Made by a program: the position numbers and the translations under genes. The notes below the pieces were generated by a model. The model was not told where the DNA came from. It saw nothing but the letters and a program-made list of their open reading frames with translations, and did not search any database. Shown piece after piece: positions 24,674 through 37,482 of a stretch of DNA of 64,000 bases (position 1 is its first letter; each line of letters starts with the position of its first letter). Source of the DNA: Chrysogorgia sp. JL179-B06 (Eukaryota; Cnidaria; Anthozoa; Scleralcyonacea; Chrysogorgiidae); the NCBI GenBank assembly GCA_035772405.1, contig JAYKKM010000263.1, forward strand, positions 186,001-250,000, in the 5' to 3' direction.

Positions 24674-25356
24674 ATGGGAGTAGCATGGCGATTAACGAAA
24701 CAGCTCATGCTATATGCTCATGCTCATGCTTCAAACGAACAGAGCGCATCCAACGCCGAGCTTCAAAATTTATCTAGAAGCTACCATATATGTGCGAAGA
24801 ACCTTACGAAGAGAGACTCGTTTCTACAAATCTACAACCACTTTCTTACTGGCACGAGTTTCTTGACTTACTGTTCTTCTTTAAGGCTATAAATGGCATT
24901 GTACCTATTTCAAACGATATCTTACCCGAACGTTTTGTTTCCTTAAGACTCACTAGATCCTCAGCAAATGTCAATGCAATCTCATTCCGTCAACGTAAAT
25001 GTAAAACAACTACTTTCAATCGCTAATTTTTTATTAGAACAACAAGGACTTGGAACTCTCTTCCTGAATACTTAAGGCTAGATCATTTAAACTTTAAAAA
25101 ATTTAAGAAATTACTATTAGACTATTATAATTATGCTCTATTATCCTGTTATAATGTTGACGATCCTCGAACTTGGAAAACTGTCTGCCTAAAGTGCAAC
25201 ACATCGCGAAGCCTCACTGAACCCATAACTTGCTGTTATTAGTTATTATTTTATTTTTGTAAGGGCCCACTGTAATTGGTGTTTAACTGTTGTGGTAACC
25301 CTGCTTCTTCTATGTATTTTTTAGAGGCGAAGCTAAATAAATAAATAAATAAATAA
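24674..25356 (+). mobile_element. LINE 3' fragment with ATAA tail
   Basis: Plus-strand reverse-transcriptase C-terminal pieces in several frames (near 24735-25130: RRASKFI-type, then a WNSLPEYLR-like end) followed by 3' UTR and an (AAATA)n tail at 25337-25355. Frame-shifted and stop-ridden. Confidence 0.75.
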
Positions 25357-26139
25357 TATGGGGTCAATTATGTTAAATATTTCTGGAGGGAACTGTAGCA
25401 TTACGATAGATAACAAGTAGAAATCATTCGTATAAACGCTAATTGTGACTGATTTAGTGTGTTTGTAGTAAGGCAAACAACTATTGTTATATGTAGGTTT
25501 GTCATTTTGCCTACCAGAACTCAGATGGCAGAACGAAGGCTACGTTGTGTACTAGTTCGTACGTGCGACATACGTACTACTAATTCAGCAGTCTCGATAT
25601 GTCTGTATATCTTATCAGAATATATTAAAACTGAGTTTGCGTTAAAAGCTTGAGTAGCAAACAATTTACCATGTTAGATGTACTTTGTTGAGCTCGTTAT
25701 ACTTACAAAAATTTGAGGCGCTTAAGATTATGCAAGAAACTCCAGTCGGTCGAAGAAACTGTGAAATTGTTTTCAGAAATATTTCTAAGATTGAAATAAA
25801 AAAACACAATTAAAATAAGGTATAGAAAATAAAAGGAGATGGATGAAAAATATACAAATTAAATATCTAAAAAGTCTAACGTTTCGAGCGAAGGCCCTTA
25901 ATTCGTCAGAGAGTAAAAAGGTTGTTTCACTCTGTGACGAAGGGCCTTCGCTCGAATAGACTACTTACACGCTATTTCGGCAGTACACCAACCTTTTTAG
26001 ATATTTGATTTGTATTTCTACACTGCCTACGCAGCACAACACGTTTTATGAAAAATATACGTATCTTTATTTGGAGACCATATTCTCGTCATTGATGTCT
26101 CAGTTCCGTTGGCTCTAGCTTATTTACTACAAATCTATT
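25357..26139. other. No gene seen; hammerhead-like hairpin relic
   Basis: At 25875-25965 two inverted copies of the CGTTTCGAGCGAAGGCCCTT motif face each other, as at 19310-19455. Flanks repeat the CACTGCCTACGCAGCACAACACG segment near 26015. The rest is A/T-rich sequence with no coding support. Confidence 0.5.
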
Positions 26140-26440
26140 CATCTATCTATCTATCTATCCGTCCATCATCCGTCCGTCCGTCCGTCCGTCCGTCCGTCCG
26201 TCCGTCCGTCCGTCCGTCCGTACGTCCGTCCGTACGTCCGTCCGTCCGTCCGTCCGTCCGTCCGTCCATCCGTCCGTCCATCCATCCGTCCCTCCATCCG
26301 TCCCTCCATCCGTCCCTCCATCCATCCGTCCCTCCATCCGTCCCTCCGTCCCTCCATCCGTCAGTCAATCATCAGTCAGTCAGTCAGTCTATCTATCTAT
26401 CTATCAGTCAATCTATCTATCTATCTATCTATGACATTCT
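26140..26440. repeat. GTCC/ATCT microsatellite
   Basis: An array of GTCC units (about 26158-26360) with CATC and CCTC variants and ATCT/AGTC arrays on both sides. All reading frames through it are artefacts. Confidence 0.97.
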
Positions 26441-26459
26441 GAGTATGTGTATTTCTTAC

Positions 26460-26531
26460 AGCCATTTTAGGTTTGGTGTGTATTTGAACAGATCCTTCGG
26501 CAGAGCTTTTATTTTGTTGTTTGATAAATCA
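26460..26531 (-). CDS. Leucine-rich-repeat exon (LGR gene)
   Basis: A 72-bp exon bounded by an AG acceptor (CT at 26532-26533 on the plus strand) and a GTAAG donor. It enters in phase 2, completing a Leu codon, and encodes DLSNNKIKALPKDLF then a KYTPNLKW repeat end. 72-bp single-repeat phase-2 exons are the rule in LGR ectodomains. It lies about 3.7 kb upstream of the 7TM exon. Confidence 0.85.
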
Positions 26532-26802
26532 CTACAAGAAAAATAATTAAACTGATTAGCTATTTTTCCCGAACAAAGAATGATTTGTTTATCTCATTAG
26601 ATTTGTTTATCTAAAAGAGGCAACCAGCCTCGTAACCCAACCCCGTCGCGTCGTCCCCAAGCACCCTCGCGCGCTTACCTCCATACGAGACTGGTCGGTA
26701 ACGACCGTTTACGTAACGGACGCGGCGGCGAGCGAAGTAGAAAAATGGTGGCCTTAAAAATAAAATGTAAACACCAAGTTTATTGAAAAAAAACCAACTT
26801 AC
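26532..26802. other. Intron between two LRR exons
   Basis: About 270 bases; holds a short repeat with GGTAACGACCGTTTACG near 26697, also seen near 19680. No exon. Confidence 0.6.
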
Positions 26803-26874
26803 AGCCAAGCTAGCTTCCGCGTGTTCTTGAACAGGTGATCTGGAAGAATGTCAATCTGATTGTTTGATAGATCA
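26803..26874 (-). CDS. Leucine-rich-repeat exon (LGR gene)
   Basis: A second 72-bp phase-2 exon with donor GTAAG (reverse of CTTAC at 26798-26802) and acceptor AG. It encodes DLSNNQIDILPDHLF and a KNTRKLAW end, close in pattern to the exon at 26460, so the pair arose by exon duplication. Confidence 0.85.
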
Positions 26875-27027
26875 CTAAATAAAACAGAAATGAACGAAGA
26901 ATTGATTATTCTTTGCGAAGTATTTCTCTGCTGAGAAAAGCACTTCACGTCGTGTTTCCAATAAGCATTTTTTTCGGTTGAAATGATGTCGTTCGTGTTT
27001 CTATCACAGGACACGCAAGAAATGTTC

Positions 27028-27553
27028 TAATTAACAATTAGTGTAATTAATTGAACAATAATTAACAATTATAGTTTAGTTAATTGAACAATAATTAACA
27101 ATTAGTCTAATTAATTGAACAATAATTAACAATTAGTCTAATTAATTTAACAATAATTAACAATTAGTCTAATTAATTGAACAATAATTAACAATTAGTC
27201 TAATTAATTGAACAATAATTAACAATTAGTCTAATTTATTTAACAATAATTAACAATTTGTCTAATTAATTTAACAATAATTAACAATTAGTCTAACTAA
27301 TTTAACAATAATTAACAATTAGTCTAATTAATTGAACAATAATTAACAATTAGTCTAATTAATTGAACAATAATTAACAATTAGTATAATTAATTTAACA
27401 ATAATTAACGATTAGTCTAATTAATTTAACAATAATTAACAATTAGACTAATTAATTTAACAATAATTAACAATTAGTCTAATTAATTTAACAATAATTA
27501 ACAATTAGACTAATTAATTTAACAATAATTAACAATTAGTCTAATTAATTCAA
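27028..27553. repeat. ~30-bp A/T-rich tandem array
   Basis: About 17 units of TTAACAATTAGTCTAATTAA with an 8-11 base variable joint (GAACAATAA or TTAACAATAA). It lies in an intron of the probable LGR gene. Confidence 0.95.
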
Positions 27554-28452
27554 CAATTAGACCTCGAAATTACTATGAGAAATTGAGAGCAAATAATGTA
27601 ATTGATTTAGTAAAAACTAACTTATATTCTTAGTTTCTTCAAAATTATTTCGAGAAAACGAGACATAAGCAACCACCAACAGTAAATGTTTCATAATATG
27701 CAGCTGTTGGCGATCGTTCATTATTTATAGCATAGGGGGTGTAGGATATTCCTTATCATATAAGCAAATCTTATAGTACCCCCTATTTGATGCTTTCAAA
27801 AATTTTGAACCCCTCTATCATAATGAAATATTTAATATATACCCACCCTCAGACAAAACTCGGTATATAAAGAGCTATGATTGTTTCCATTGCGTACAGT
27901 TTGTTACACTATTTTTAATTTTTATACAACAATTAAGGATTCCTAGTGTTTACTAATATAATAATATCACCGTATTAATTTGGCTGTCAAAATGTTGAAT
28001 GTTTGTTGAATATTTTTGTGAAATTGGTTATTAAAATACTCACAATTTTAGATTACTTTCCTTTACATTCGAGATTTAAGTTGTGTGCAACATGCAAAGG
28101 AAGTATTACCGACTATTAAAATACATTTGCCAAAATCTCTAATATCAAGGGAGCATAAAGATATTAAGAGAGGAATCCATAGTATAAAGTTGGTCTTCCT
28201 CGTTTCTCTTAAGTTATTTTTATACGTTTTATGTCAAACTGTCATAGTTGTCACAAATTGTCATACCCCCCTACAAGGTTGAAAAAATCCAAGGGACCCC
28301 CCGTAAAACAAGTTCAACATTGTATAGCCCCCCCCCCCCCCCCTCCCCCTCATATTATCCAACCCACCCCTATGCTATAAATAATGAACGTTCCCTTAGG
28401 AAACGCAATGTCGAAATTTCGAGCTTAGAAAAAAGCTTTGAAAAATGTATTA
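27554..28452. other. Intron DNA without recognised exon
   Basis: A/T-rich with an inverted pair around ATAGCATAGGGGGT (27727) and ACCCCTATGCTATAAATAATGAACG (28366), which looks like the two ends of a MITE of about 670 bp ending near 28390. A C-run is at 28327. No coding signal. Confidence 0.5.
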
Positions 28453-29381
28453 AGCCTAGTTTACATGCGCAAGTTTTCTTTGGCAATTGGCAATTTGACA
28501 AGTCTTACTTGCTCGTGTGAATGAGCAAACATGACAAGTTTTTCCTTGACAAGTACACTTGTTCATGTTGATTTATGCTCATAATGCGAACAACAAAATA
28601 GGAACGTTAATACAATATACAGTTACATGGTGTAGAACACGAGTAAAGATGAGGAGGTAAGTATCTCAGAGAAAAAGGCGCCAAACGAACCTAAAACCTA
28701 TGGTCACATGACCACTGACATATACTTGGTGTAGCATGCATTATAGTGTATCATTACTACAGCTCGCGAGCCAGCTTTTGAACAAATAAACTTGTCAAGG
28801 AAAAACTTGTCATGTTCAAAATTTGCCCGTGTAAACGGCATGTCAAGGAAAATGTGACAAATGATTGCAAAACCTCATACCCAGTTCCTTTATTTGGGCG
28901 TTCGTTTGACAGACTGAGCAACTTCATTTCTTTTGGAATCGCTTCAAACCTGAGAAAGCTCGTGTGAACATCAAAATAAAGACTATATATATATATATAT
29001 ATATATGATTGCTTTATGATAGGAAACGAAAACATTTACTGTAATGTACAATTATTATAGTTTATTGTATAGTAGTTCTCGTACAGAATTTCGCGCCAAT
29101 CCTTGTGAATGTCTGTGGTTCAGTGAACCAGTTGTTTCTTCGTGGTAAAAGCCGCTTTCCTCTCGATATAGGTGCTATTTATAGAACTCGTTTTTCCGTT
29201 GAGCCGCAAAGAAACTTGTCGAGGGAAATAATTTGACCAAAACTCATTGTTGAATCGCTTACACGGGCAAATAAAACTTGTCAAGGAAGATTTGTCAAGG
29301 AAAAATTGTTGACCATATACACGAGCAAGTTTAATTGGCAAGAAATTTGCCAAAGAAAACTTGCTTGTGTAAACTAGGCTT
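28453..29381. mobile_element. MITE with AGCCTAGTTTACA ends
   Basis: Ends AGCCTAGTTTACATG and its near complement at 29366-29381 frame about 930 bp. Subterminal copies of AACTTGTCAAGGAAAAACTT repeat in both directions throughout. A TA microsatellite is at 28983-29007. Non-coding. Confidence 0.75.
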
Positions 29382-29382
29382 T

Positions 29383-29865
<483 letters not shown>

Positions 29866-29905
29866 AATGTAATGAAAAGTATTAATTCTAGGAATCGCAA
29901 CTCAC

Positions 29906-29977
29906 AGCTCTTCAAGAGCAGGAAATGGAATATCTTTTCTCGATATACTCGTAATATTGTTTGTTCTCAGAATGTAT
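29906..29977 (-). CDS. Leucine-rich-repeat exon (LGR gene)
   Basis: A third 72-bp phase-2 exon with an AG acceptor after a T-rich tract and a GTGAG donor. It encodes YILRTNNITSISRKD and a PFPALEEL end, an LRR with NNIT in the consensus Asn position. It lies 3 kb upstream of the next LRR exon on the same strand. Confidence 0.75.
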
Positions 29978-30142
29978 CTGAAAAGAAAAAATAGTTTCTA
30001 GTGAAAATTGCGACACCAAGGGATGATGCTTGAATAGAAAATGAATATCGCTATCTATGATTAACCATTTATGCCTCAGAAGTGATCAGCATCTAACTTC
30101 TCCTAACAATATCAATGGTTAACCAAGCATAGAGGTAATGAG

Positions 30143-30870
30143 AATAAAGCTGAACGAATTGTTGCCTAAAGCTGAACGAATTCTCTTTTACAATGCTATG
30201 ATTAAACCCTTATTTCTTCACTGTAGCCCAACTTGGACAAACTGTAGTAAGAACAATATCGCTAAAGTATTCAAACTTCAGAAACGCTGCGCTAGAATTA
30301 TCCTTAATGCTCAACCATGTCATTCCACTGTGGATTTATTTAACAGACTTGGTTGGATACCTTTTTATGTAGAGTTGGACATTAGAAAATGTATAATAGT
30401 ATACAAACGTACTGTTAATGATACTCCTGAGTATTTAAACAAACTGTTAAAAAATTAAATAGTCAGCAACATGCTAGAAACACACGCAGCGCTCATTTGA
30501 GCTTAATAAGACCTAAATTCGAATTACAGAAGCCGGCCTAATTTCCTATTAACCTTAATTTCTTTAAGCAGTCTTTGTATAGATGTTTTCGTGATTACCA
30601 AAAAGAATTTAAGCAATTCACGTCTTTTTCTGATTTTAACTTTTAACTTTACACAGTGTATTTCAACTGTCATGTAATTAGGACTTCACCTTGTATCATA
30701 ATATTAACATTTTCATGTAATTTAGTCATTAATTTTTATATTTTTATACTTTTGTACATATACACATATATATATATTCATTTTGTAAAGATTTTTCGAG
30801 GGCCACAAGTTTGTTAGTACATTGTACTATTTAGTGTAACCCTCTTTAAATAAAGTTTCTAGCCTATCCT
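30143..30870 (+). mobile_element. LINE 3' fragment inserted in another repeat
   Basis: The plus-strand frame 30138-30458 reads a reverse-transcriptase C-terminus (CSPTWTNC, LQKRCARIILNA, LGWIPFYVELDIRK) and 3' UTR follows to a TTTAAATAAAG end. The flanks (to 30142 and from 30870) form one continuous repeat that exists without the LINE at 54066-54190, giving an empty site. Confidence 0.8.
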
Positions 30871-30973
30871 AAAGGAAATGATCACCAAAGATAAACTGAC
30901 ATGTTTTTGAAACAACTTCTCCCAATACTCTAAATGGGTGGTATACTACCGCAATAATGTGGAGGATGTCTAA

Positions 30974-31436
30974 AAGCCTTTCTACACACGATACGATTCA
31001 TCGTATATGCGATTGTCATTCTGGCGTACATTGTCGTATACGATTGTCGTACTGGCGTATGCAATTGTTTGCACACGACATAATTTTTGTTTATAAATTA
31101 TGATTCGATGGCGAATGTTGACACGCATGTACAGTTTGATCACATACACCAAGATGACAATCGCATACGACAAATCGTACCGTGTAGATGGGGGTGAAGG
31201 CTAACAGGGATGACTCAAAAGGACCTTCACATTTTTTAGAACTACTAATCCTAACCCTAATCTCAATCCTAATCCTAACTCTAACCATAACCTTGATCCT
31301 AACCTTGATCCTAACCTTAAACCTAGCCCTAACCGTAGCTATCCATAACCTAACTAAAAATAAAAAGCAGAAAAAAACAGAAAAGTCCTTTTGAGTCATC
31401 CCTTTTAGCCTTTCCCGTAGATGGGCCTTAACGATT
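30974..31436. mobile_element. MITE with AAGCCT...TACAC ends, split by a second MITE
   Basis: The outer ends (AAGCCTTTCTACACACGATA and the complement-like GTAGATGGGCCTT) and inner inverted copies of GACAATCGCATACGA define one element. A second element at 31193-31416 is inserted near its right end. Confidence 0.65.
31193..31416. mobile_element. Mutator-like MITE with telomere-like core
   Basis: Terminal inverted repeats (GGTGAAGGCTAACAGGGATG and a right end matching with few changes) flank a core of degenerate CCTAA/CCTAAC units. An exact 9-bp direct repeat GTAGATGGG lies at 31184-31192 and 31417-31425. A second copy without its right end is at 52375-52560. Confidence 0.8.
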
Positions 31437-31847
31437 CCAGCTAAGGTTCTTGGTTAGCGAGTGAAATGTTTCGACACCAATAGAGATCTTCAGTGTATGC
31501 TGATACTGCGCCGTGTAAATGGTTATAGGGGACTGGTGTCAAAGTGATGCGAGTCCTGTTCTTTTTCCCTGCCAAAACTAGAAGATTTAGATTTGCTAGA
31601 AGATTATTTACCTTTTCACGGATTCATTGAAGGAAGGAAAGAACGAGAGAGGTTTACTTGAACAATCGACCACGTTCTTGACACTGCAGAGACAAACTGA
31701 ACACAGTTCTTTACCTAGATAAGAAAATTATTGATTTGGATGTTCATCCTTCCGTCCGCCCGCCAATTGATTCTCGCCCTATATATAGCATTTCCGATAA
31801 TATCTCCAAAGTTATAGATTCCCACAATATATATATATATATATATA
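31437..31847. other. No gene seen
   Basis: Unique-looking A/T-rich DNA with no exon, domain or repeat that I recognise; a short TA run starts at 31830. Confidence 0.5.
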
Positions 31848-32150
<303 letters not shown>

Positions 32151-32779
32151 ATAACTAGTATCGAGTACAAAATCATACGGGTAGAGTGCTCAATGGCGAA
32201 GCAGAGCGATATAACATATATTAATATATATAGATTGAGATATTAACTTTACCGCAACCTATACATATTTTATTCTCGAGAAAAGGCGTGGTCAGAATTG
32301 ACGGTACAGAAAAAGATGGCGACTGGCCACATTTAACCATAATTCCTTGCGTGCAGTAAACGAGGATAGAGTTTCAAAAAGATTAAGTTTTGTAAAAAAT
32401 ACAACCGCCGTTTTTTTTAGTACTGACATTTAATTCTGCGGCTCTTGTGCAATTTAACAAATATTCACCAAAATTTTTTTGATGAATGTGTTGAGAGCCT
32501 CACTTGTACCCATAACAAAAAGTGTCTAGTGTCTTTCATTTCTTTGTTCATTTTTCTCATTTCTTATCGTTCTTTCATTTCCATTCATTTCTTCTATTCA
32601 CTATTTTGACAGTAAATCAACCTTTTATTACTTTTGATTTGTATTTAACATATTGTGTGTTCACCTATATCCATACTAGGCCAATGGCCTCGGGCCATTT
32701 CTGATACCACGGGAATATATTTCCCTATACGGACCCACGAACCAGTAAATAACAGCTATGCTATGCCACCAAAGTCTGG
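32151..32779. other. No gene seen; LINE 3' end likely
   Basis: 32520-32780 resembles the 3' end of a LINE (TGTGTTCACCTATATCCA, a CCTCGGGCCATTTC tract), followed directly by another LINE fragment. The left part shows nothing. Confidence 0.4.
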
Positions 32780-33462
32780 TCACCAGCTCTGAGTACCCAC
32801 AAGTCAAGACTTGAACGCGTTCAGAGAATAAATCCAACATGGGGAATGTCATACAAGGAGCGGCTCCTGGCTCTAAATCTGTTACCTTTGTCTTACGACA
32901 GGGAAATCAAGGATCTATGTTTTTTTATAAGGCTTTGTATGGACTCTCTGATCTAAATGTTTATCAACTTTGTCTCGTTTGTTAGCCATAGTCGTACCCG
33001 CATCTGTAAAAATCCTACCCTTATGCTTAAAGCACTATCCTGTAAAACTAGTACTTTCCAAGCCTCCTACTTTAACAGAATTGTTCCTCTCTGGAATTCT
33101 GTTTGTAAAATAGCACCACCCAATAGTCTTTGCAGTCTTGCAATATTCAAAAGATTTTTACTCAATACTTATTTATCATTACTGACATCTATTTTTGACG
33201 TTGATATGACTTGTACATCATGGTCATTATACCGTAGCTGCTCTTCTCACTGATAGTTTTCTAATGTACCAACTGCTTGGATTCCACGGAGCATTGTTGT
33301 ATGTTTGCAGCTTCAACCTCGTTCTTTTGAATTCCACTCAGTTTTATTCATTTTGTTCTTGGTGCATCGTGAATTCCAAGCAGTTGATCTATGTATTTTT
33401 AATTTCAACGGGATCTTTCCGTTTGGGTATTTTTTGTATTTACATCAATATCTAATAAAATC
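32780..33462 (+). mobile_element. LINE 3' fragment
   Basis: Plus-strand remnants of a reverse-transcriptase C-terminus in shifted frames: a NPTWGMSYKERL-like piece near 32830, DLCFFIRLCM near 32910 and RIVPLWNSVC near 33075. It ends about 33 bases short of the SRCR exon. Confidence 0.75.
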
Positions 33463-33494
33463 GATCAAATTAAATAACACATATATAGGCTTAC

Positions 33495-33809
33495 CGTGAC
33501 TACACTTCACGCCTGCAGCCTTACTGTGACCACTACACGGAACTGGCAACGTAGTCCCGTTGAAACATTCACTCAAAGACAGCTCTAGACCGGAACACAA
33601 AGCAGTAATCTTTGTCATTTCCACAGAACGTTTAGAACTCACTGCACACGTGCATTTGTTTTTCACTGCGTATGAATAACCAAGTGTTTTACAAGTTACA
33701 TTAGCTTTCATCTTGCTCCAGCCTTCGGAGCACACCAAGCGCCATTGGTTTTCATAAAATATCTCCACGGCTCCCTCGTTGGCGGTTTTATTATCAGCAA
33801 GACGAACGC
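33495..33809 (-). CDS. SRCR (scavenger receptor cysteine-rich) domain exon
   Basis: A 315-bp exon encoding one nearly whole SRCR domain. It has VRLADNKTANEGAVEIFY at the start, WRLVCSEGW, VTCKTLGY, LCSGLELSLSEC, then a CSGHSKAAGVKCSH end, with the expected cysteines. Acceptor and donor (GTAAG) are present, and both ends are phase 1, the normal symmetrical arrangement for single SRCR exons. It lies on the same strand 3.5 kb upstream of the first LRR exon. A linking exon would be needed to change phase, so it may belong to the LGR gene or to a separate SRCR protein. Confidence 0.82.
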
Positions 33810-33810
33810 C

Positions 33811-34563
33811 TAATGTTGAGAAAGTGAAAAAATGCACGTTATTGGATAAACCATTGTTTATTGAAACAGGCACCAGCATAGTGATAAGACGTATGAAAGC
33901 TTTTGTTCCGAAAACAACATTAATTTCAGTTTACAACGCAATTGTTTTGCCACATTTTGACTATTGTAGCCTTGTTTGGGATAATTGTGATAAATATTTA
34001 CTCGAAAAGCTGCAAAAAATGCAAAACAGAACTGTAAGGGTCATTAGTGGCCTGTTGACATACTAAGAGAATTGAGCTGGCAACCACTGGTGGCCGAGGC
34101 AAAAGGAGAATAAAGCTCTCTTTATATGCACAAGATTAGAAATGATGAATACCTAGAAAATATTACCAATATTTTTAACATCTCAAATAATCAAGCACAT
34201 AGTTTACGTAGTAACAATCTAGACTATTCTTTGAATAAACCTAAAACCAACTTCTTTAAAAAAAACATTAGTTATTCAGGCGCTAAAATATGGAATGAAT
34301 TGCCAAGACCACTAAAGGCTAACAACGTTTCCCTGGGGGAATTTAAGGCTCGTCTCAGGGACAGATGTACAAACGATGTAAATTAATTCAATATTTAATA
34401 TCTTAATTGTACTAAGTAGTTTCTTTTTATTGTAAGTAATAGTTAGTTAGTTGGTTCTTTTTTTCATACTATTTATGTAAATATTTTTAGCATTATACGG
34501 CCTCTTGGAAAGCAGACCTTGTATACCCGGAAGAGCTACCGTATCGAAATAAGATTAAATAAA

Positions 34564-34606
<43 letters not shown>

Positions 34607-34607
34607 G
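33811..34607 (+). mobile_element. LINE 3' fragment with AAT tail
   Basis: Plus-strand frames read NVEKVKKCTLLDKPLF..., then PHFDYCSLVWDNC and LEKLQKMQNRTVRVI (33811-34066), then SGAKIWNELPRPLK (34126-34386), ending in an (AAT)n tail at 34563-34607. Broken between the frames. It begins at the boundary of the SRCR exon. Confidence 0.85.
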
Positions 34608-35237
34608 TAGTTAATACAACCAACTCTATATCAGTTGAGAGATCCAGGTCGATCGATCTTGGGTCGGACCCCTCTGGATTTTGGTAAAGACGATGTTACA
34701 CTGTGTAATGTTGAAGGCCTTTTTCAAGGAATTTACACTGGGGGCAAAAGTGAATTATTCGTGTGTCAAAACTTATATAAAAATCAACGGCAAGGTATAC
34801 GAAACACATCTGTTACGAAATTACATCGGTTTAATGGACAGAAAAGCATTAAATCATTGGGTATTAAAACGACGAATAGATCTTGAAGCCATGCATGTCC
34901 TTTGATTTTAAAGACGAGTTTTTTGGGTACATTTTCGCATATAACCTCTGATCTTAAGTAGACGAAACCTACAGCGTTCGATTCGCCAGATTCAAGTGAT
35001 CATTTCGATATAGAATTGATTTAAATCGGACAAAAACACAACGTTTCATAATGATTAATATTACGGAGTTTCATGAGATAAATGTCAACACAGCTGTCCA
35101 TTCCGTCTTCATGATTGATCTCTCGTCTGTGTTTCTTTCATCTTGGAGAGAATCTTCGCAATGGTTTGCGGGTTTACAGGTCTCGGTAAACTTTTCCAAC
35201 TGCGATTCATTGCCAATAAAACGAAAGTCCAAAATCG
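34608..35237. other. No confident gene
   Basis: Two overlapping plus-strand frames (34635-34905) include a NYSCVKTYIKINGKVYE-like peptide I do not recognise; it could be a transposon gene fragment. 34906-35237 shows nothing. Confidence 0.35.
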
Positions 35238-35242
35238 CTTAA

Positions 35243-35743
35243 AGGGACACTCCGGCCCAAATACAAATGTAGTTCATATGAAAGATCTTACTGACTTTAG
35301 ATTATTTCCAAAGTTTCAGCGTTCCTATCAATTTAGTTAAGAAGATGTGGCTAGTTGAAGTTGGAGAGTTTGTCCAATTTCGACGCCATTTTGTTTCTCA
35401 AATATGACGTCACTGAGTGACGTGTCTCGTATTATGCCTAAGAAGCTCCTCTACTTTCCTGCATGATGAACTAAATAGTTTATTTCGACTAATTTTCGTC
35501 CAAAGACCATTCACAATAACTATCACTATGTGATCGCCATCAAAACAACTCCACTGACGATAAATAATCACTCAATGACGTGATATTTTCAAAACCAATA
35601 TGGCGTCAAAATCCACAAATTTTCAACTTCAACTAGCAATATCTTCTCAACTAAATTGATAGGAATGCTGAAACTTTGGAAATAAACTCAGTCAGTAAGA
35701 TCTTTCATATGAACTGCATTTGTATTTGGGCCGGAGTGTCCCT
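35243..35743. mobile_element. TTAA-flanked MITE (piggyBac type), AGGGACACTCC ends
   Basis: Inverted repeats of about 55 bp begin AGGGACACTCCGGCCCAAAT and are bounded on both sides by TTAA (35239-35242 and 35744-35747). Non-coding centre. Confidence 0.85.
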
Positions 35744-35749
35744 TTAACG

Positions 35750-36440
35750 CCAGTATAGGCTCTGTGAAACTGTGATGCATGTGCATGTTGACGTTTCGTC
35801 CACGGTTCTGTGAGTTATTTCGTTTGGACCAGCTGGTAGGTTTTGTAAGTTCTTGCTTTATATAAATTGACCAGTAAACCGTTGATCAGTGACCTTACGC
35901 TCAACTGCGGTAGGCCTTTCGCAAAAGCCTGACGGGAAATATTATTGCGTAATTTTGCAGATTTGTGGAACCCCAAAAATACTACTAATAATGAAGCCGA
36001 AACCTAGATTCGCGCTACCACAGTAGCCCGAGTAAAAATGAAAAGTACGAGTAACATAACGAAAACACCTGTTACTTATCTATCAAAAAAAGAAACACCT
36101 GCTCGTTATCGTTAAAAAATAATGCAGTCTCTATATATTTTACCTTAGTGAATAAAGATATTTTAAAAACTCGACGTAATATTTCAAAACCGACAATGCG
36201 GATGATAGTGAGTCGGATGAGAGTGATTCGATAATGGTTGGGACATTAGCCTTTAATAAGTATGCAGGGATGTCATCTAGACCAGCTGATTTAGCTGAGG
36301 AAAGTTTTTCGACTAGACATAAGATATGACTTGTAAGATTTAAGATTTAGGACAATTGGCTATGCTGTAGCGGTGTCCTGCTGTTATTGTACGTCTGTAT
36401 GTAGTTGTAATTGTTGGCGAAGTTAATAAATCATAAATCA
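35750..36440. other. Dispersed repeat DNA, no gene
   Basis: 35990-36190 is a repeat shared with 37690-37890 (GAGTAAAAATGAAAAGTACG, CACCTGCTCGTTATCGTT). 36400-36440 has ATAAATC repeats typical of a LINE tail. Confidence 0.55.
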
Positions 36441-36735
36441 TAAATCATGAGCACTTATCCCAATATCGGACATTTGATCGCACGTGGAAAGAGTTGGTCA
36501 ACACTCTGCCGAAAGTCGTGGGTTTTCTCCGGGTTCTCCGGTTTCCTCCCACAGGGAAGTTGACAGGGCGGGTTAGGATAAATAGTTAGGAAAATTAATG
36601 ATGATAAAAACTGTAAACATAAATAGCTAAGGTTGATTGATTGGGGTACTGGGTACTAGGTACTGAATGTAATAGAATAAATTGTCGATGTTGTAAAGCG
36701 CATTTGATCATATACATATGCTATTATTTATTATT
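36441..36735 (+). mobile_element. SINE-like repeat
   Basis: Contains CGTGGGTTTTCTCCGGG and CCGGTTTCCTCCCAC, a block shared by many animal short repeats, and ends GTAAAGCGCATTTGATCA then a TATT tail. This end resembles that of the CR1-like LINE at 49517-49590, suggesting use of that machinery. Confidence 0.5.
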
Positions 36736-37482
36736 TATTATATGGCACAAACTACTTCCGGTGAAATTGCGTGCTCTGATTGGCTGAGCACGTCACGTGC
36801 CGGTCCGTTATTTCCCGTAATGGACCGGTTTTTTTATTACGGATTTTGTCAATCATTTTGTTTACCAAGGAGCCGAACAACGATAGGAAACTTTGAAAAG
36901 CAGCTAAAATTGAACGAATTTAGTAAATTAAGCACTAAATCATGTATGAGTCGGAAGATGAACAAATAGACGAACAAGAACAAGATTGAAAATGACGTAT
37001 TCCATATAAGGAAGTGGCCGACGAGCAAATACAAGGCATTGATAAGCAGCTGTACGCATATTGTAAACAGATAATTTATCTTTGTTTTTATATATATTGT
37101 AGCTTTGGGAGTTGATTATTTCTGAAGAAAACGTTCGTCGAAGACAGCCGAAAGTTCGTGTTTTTGTTTACAAGATGGTATCCGTATTACGAAAATTATA
37201 TTTTTGGGCATGTTCGATTATCCGCGCTTTTAAAGAGAACTAAGTTAGCTAGCGGGATAAAGCTGTACGTATGTTGTAAATAGATCATTTAACTGATCCT
37301 TTGATATATTCTATAGCTTTGGGGATGGTTTATTTCTCAAGAAAACGTTTGCCAAAGGGTTATAAGACCTTTGTTGTTTTGGGGTCGGTTACAATCCAAT
37401 TAACTAGGCGGCTGGTACGAGGGTTCAACGTGTCAGCTATTTGATCGTTAATTCACTCTATATATTTGCTCGCCAATGCCTT
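36736..37482. repeat. Inverted and direct repeat cluster, no gene
   Basis: 36999-37045 and 37465-37500 are inverted copies (CGTATTCC...AAGG...AAATA), and GCTGTACG-ATGTTGTAAA repeats directly at 37051 and 37261. A GACCGG-rich piece near 36800 is palindromic. Confidence 0.55.

Noticed and set aside
26109..26546. Open frames of PSVR and TDGR repeats
   Set aside because: Microsatellite artefacts of GTCC repeats on both strands.
26158..27553. CRISPR array
   Set aside because: The repeats are microsatellite or contiguous tandem units without unique spacers, and this is animal DNA.
31248..31345. True telomere or chromosome end
   Set aside because: The CCTAA units are degenerate, short and enclosed by MITE inverted repeats with a 9-bp duplication.
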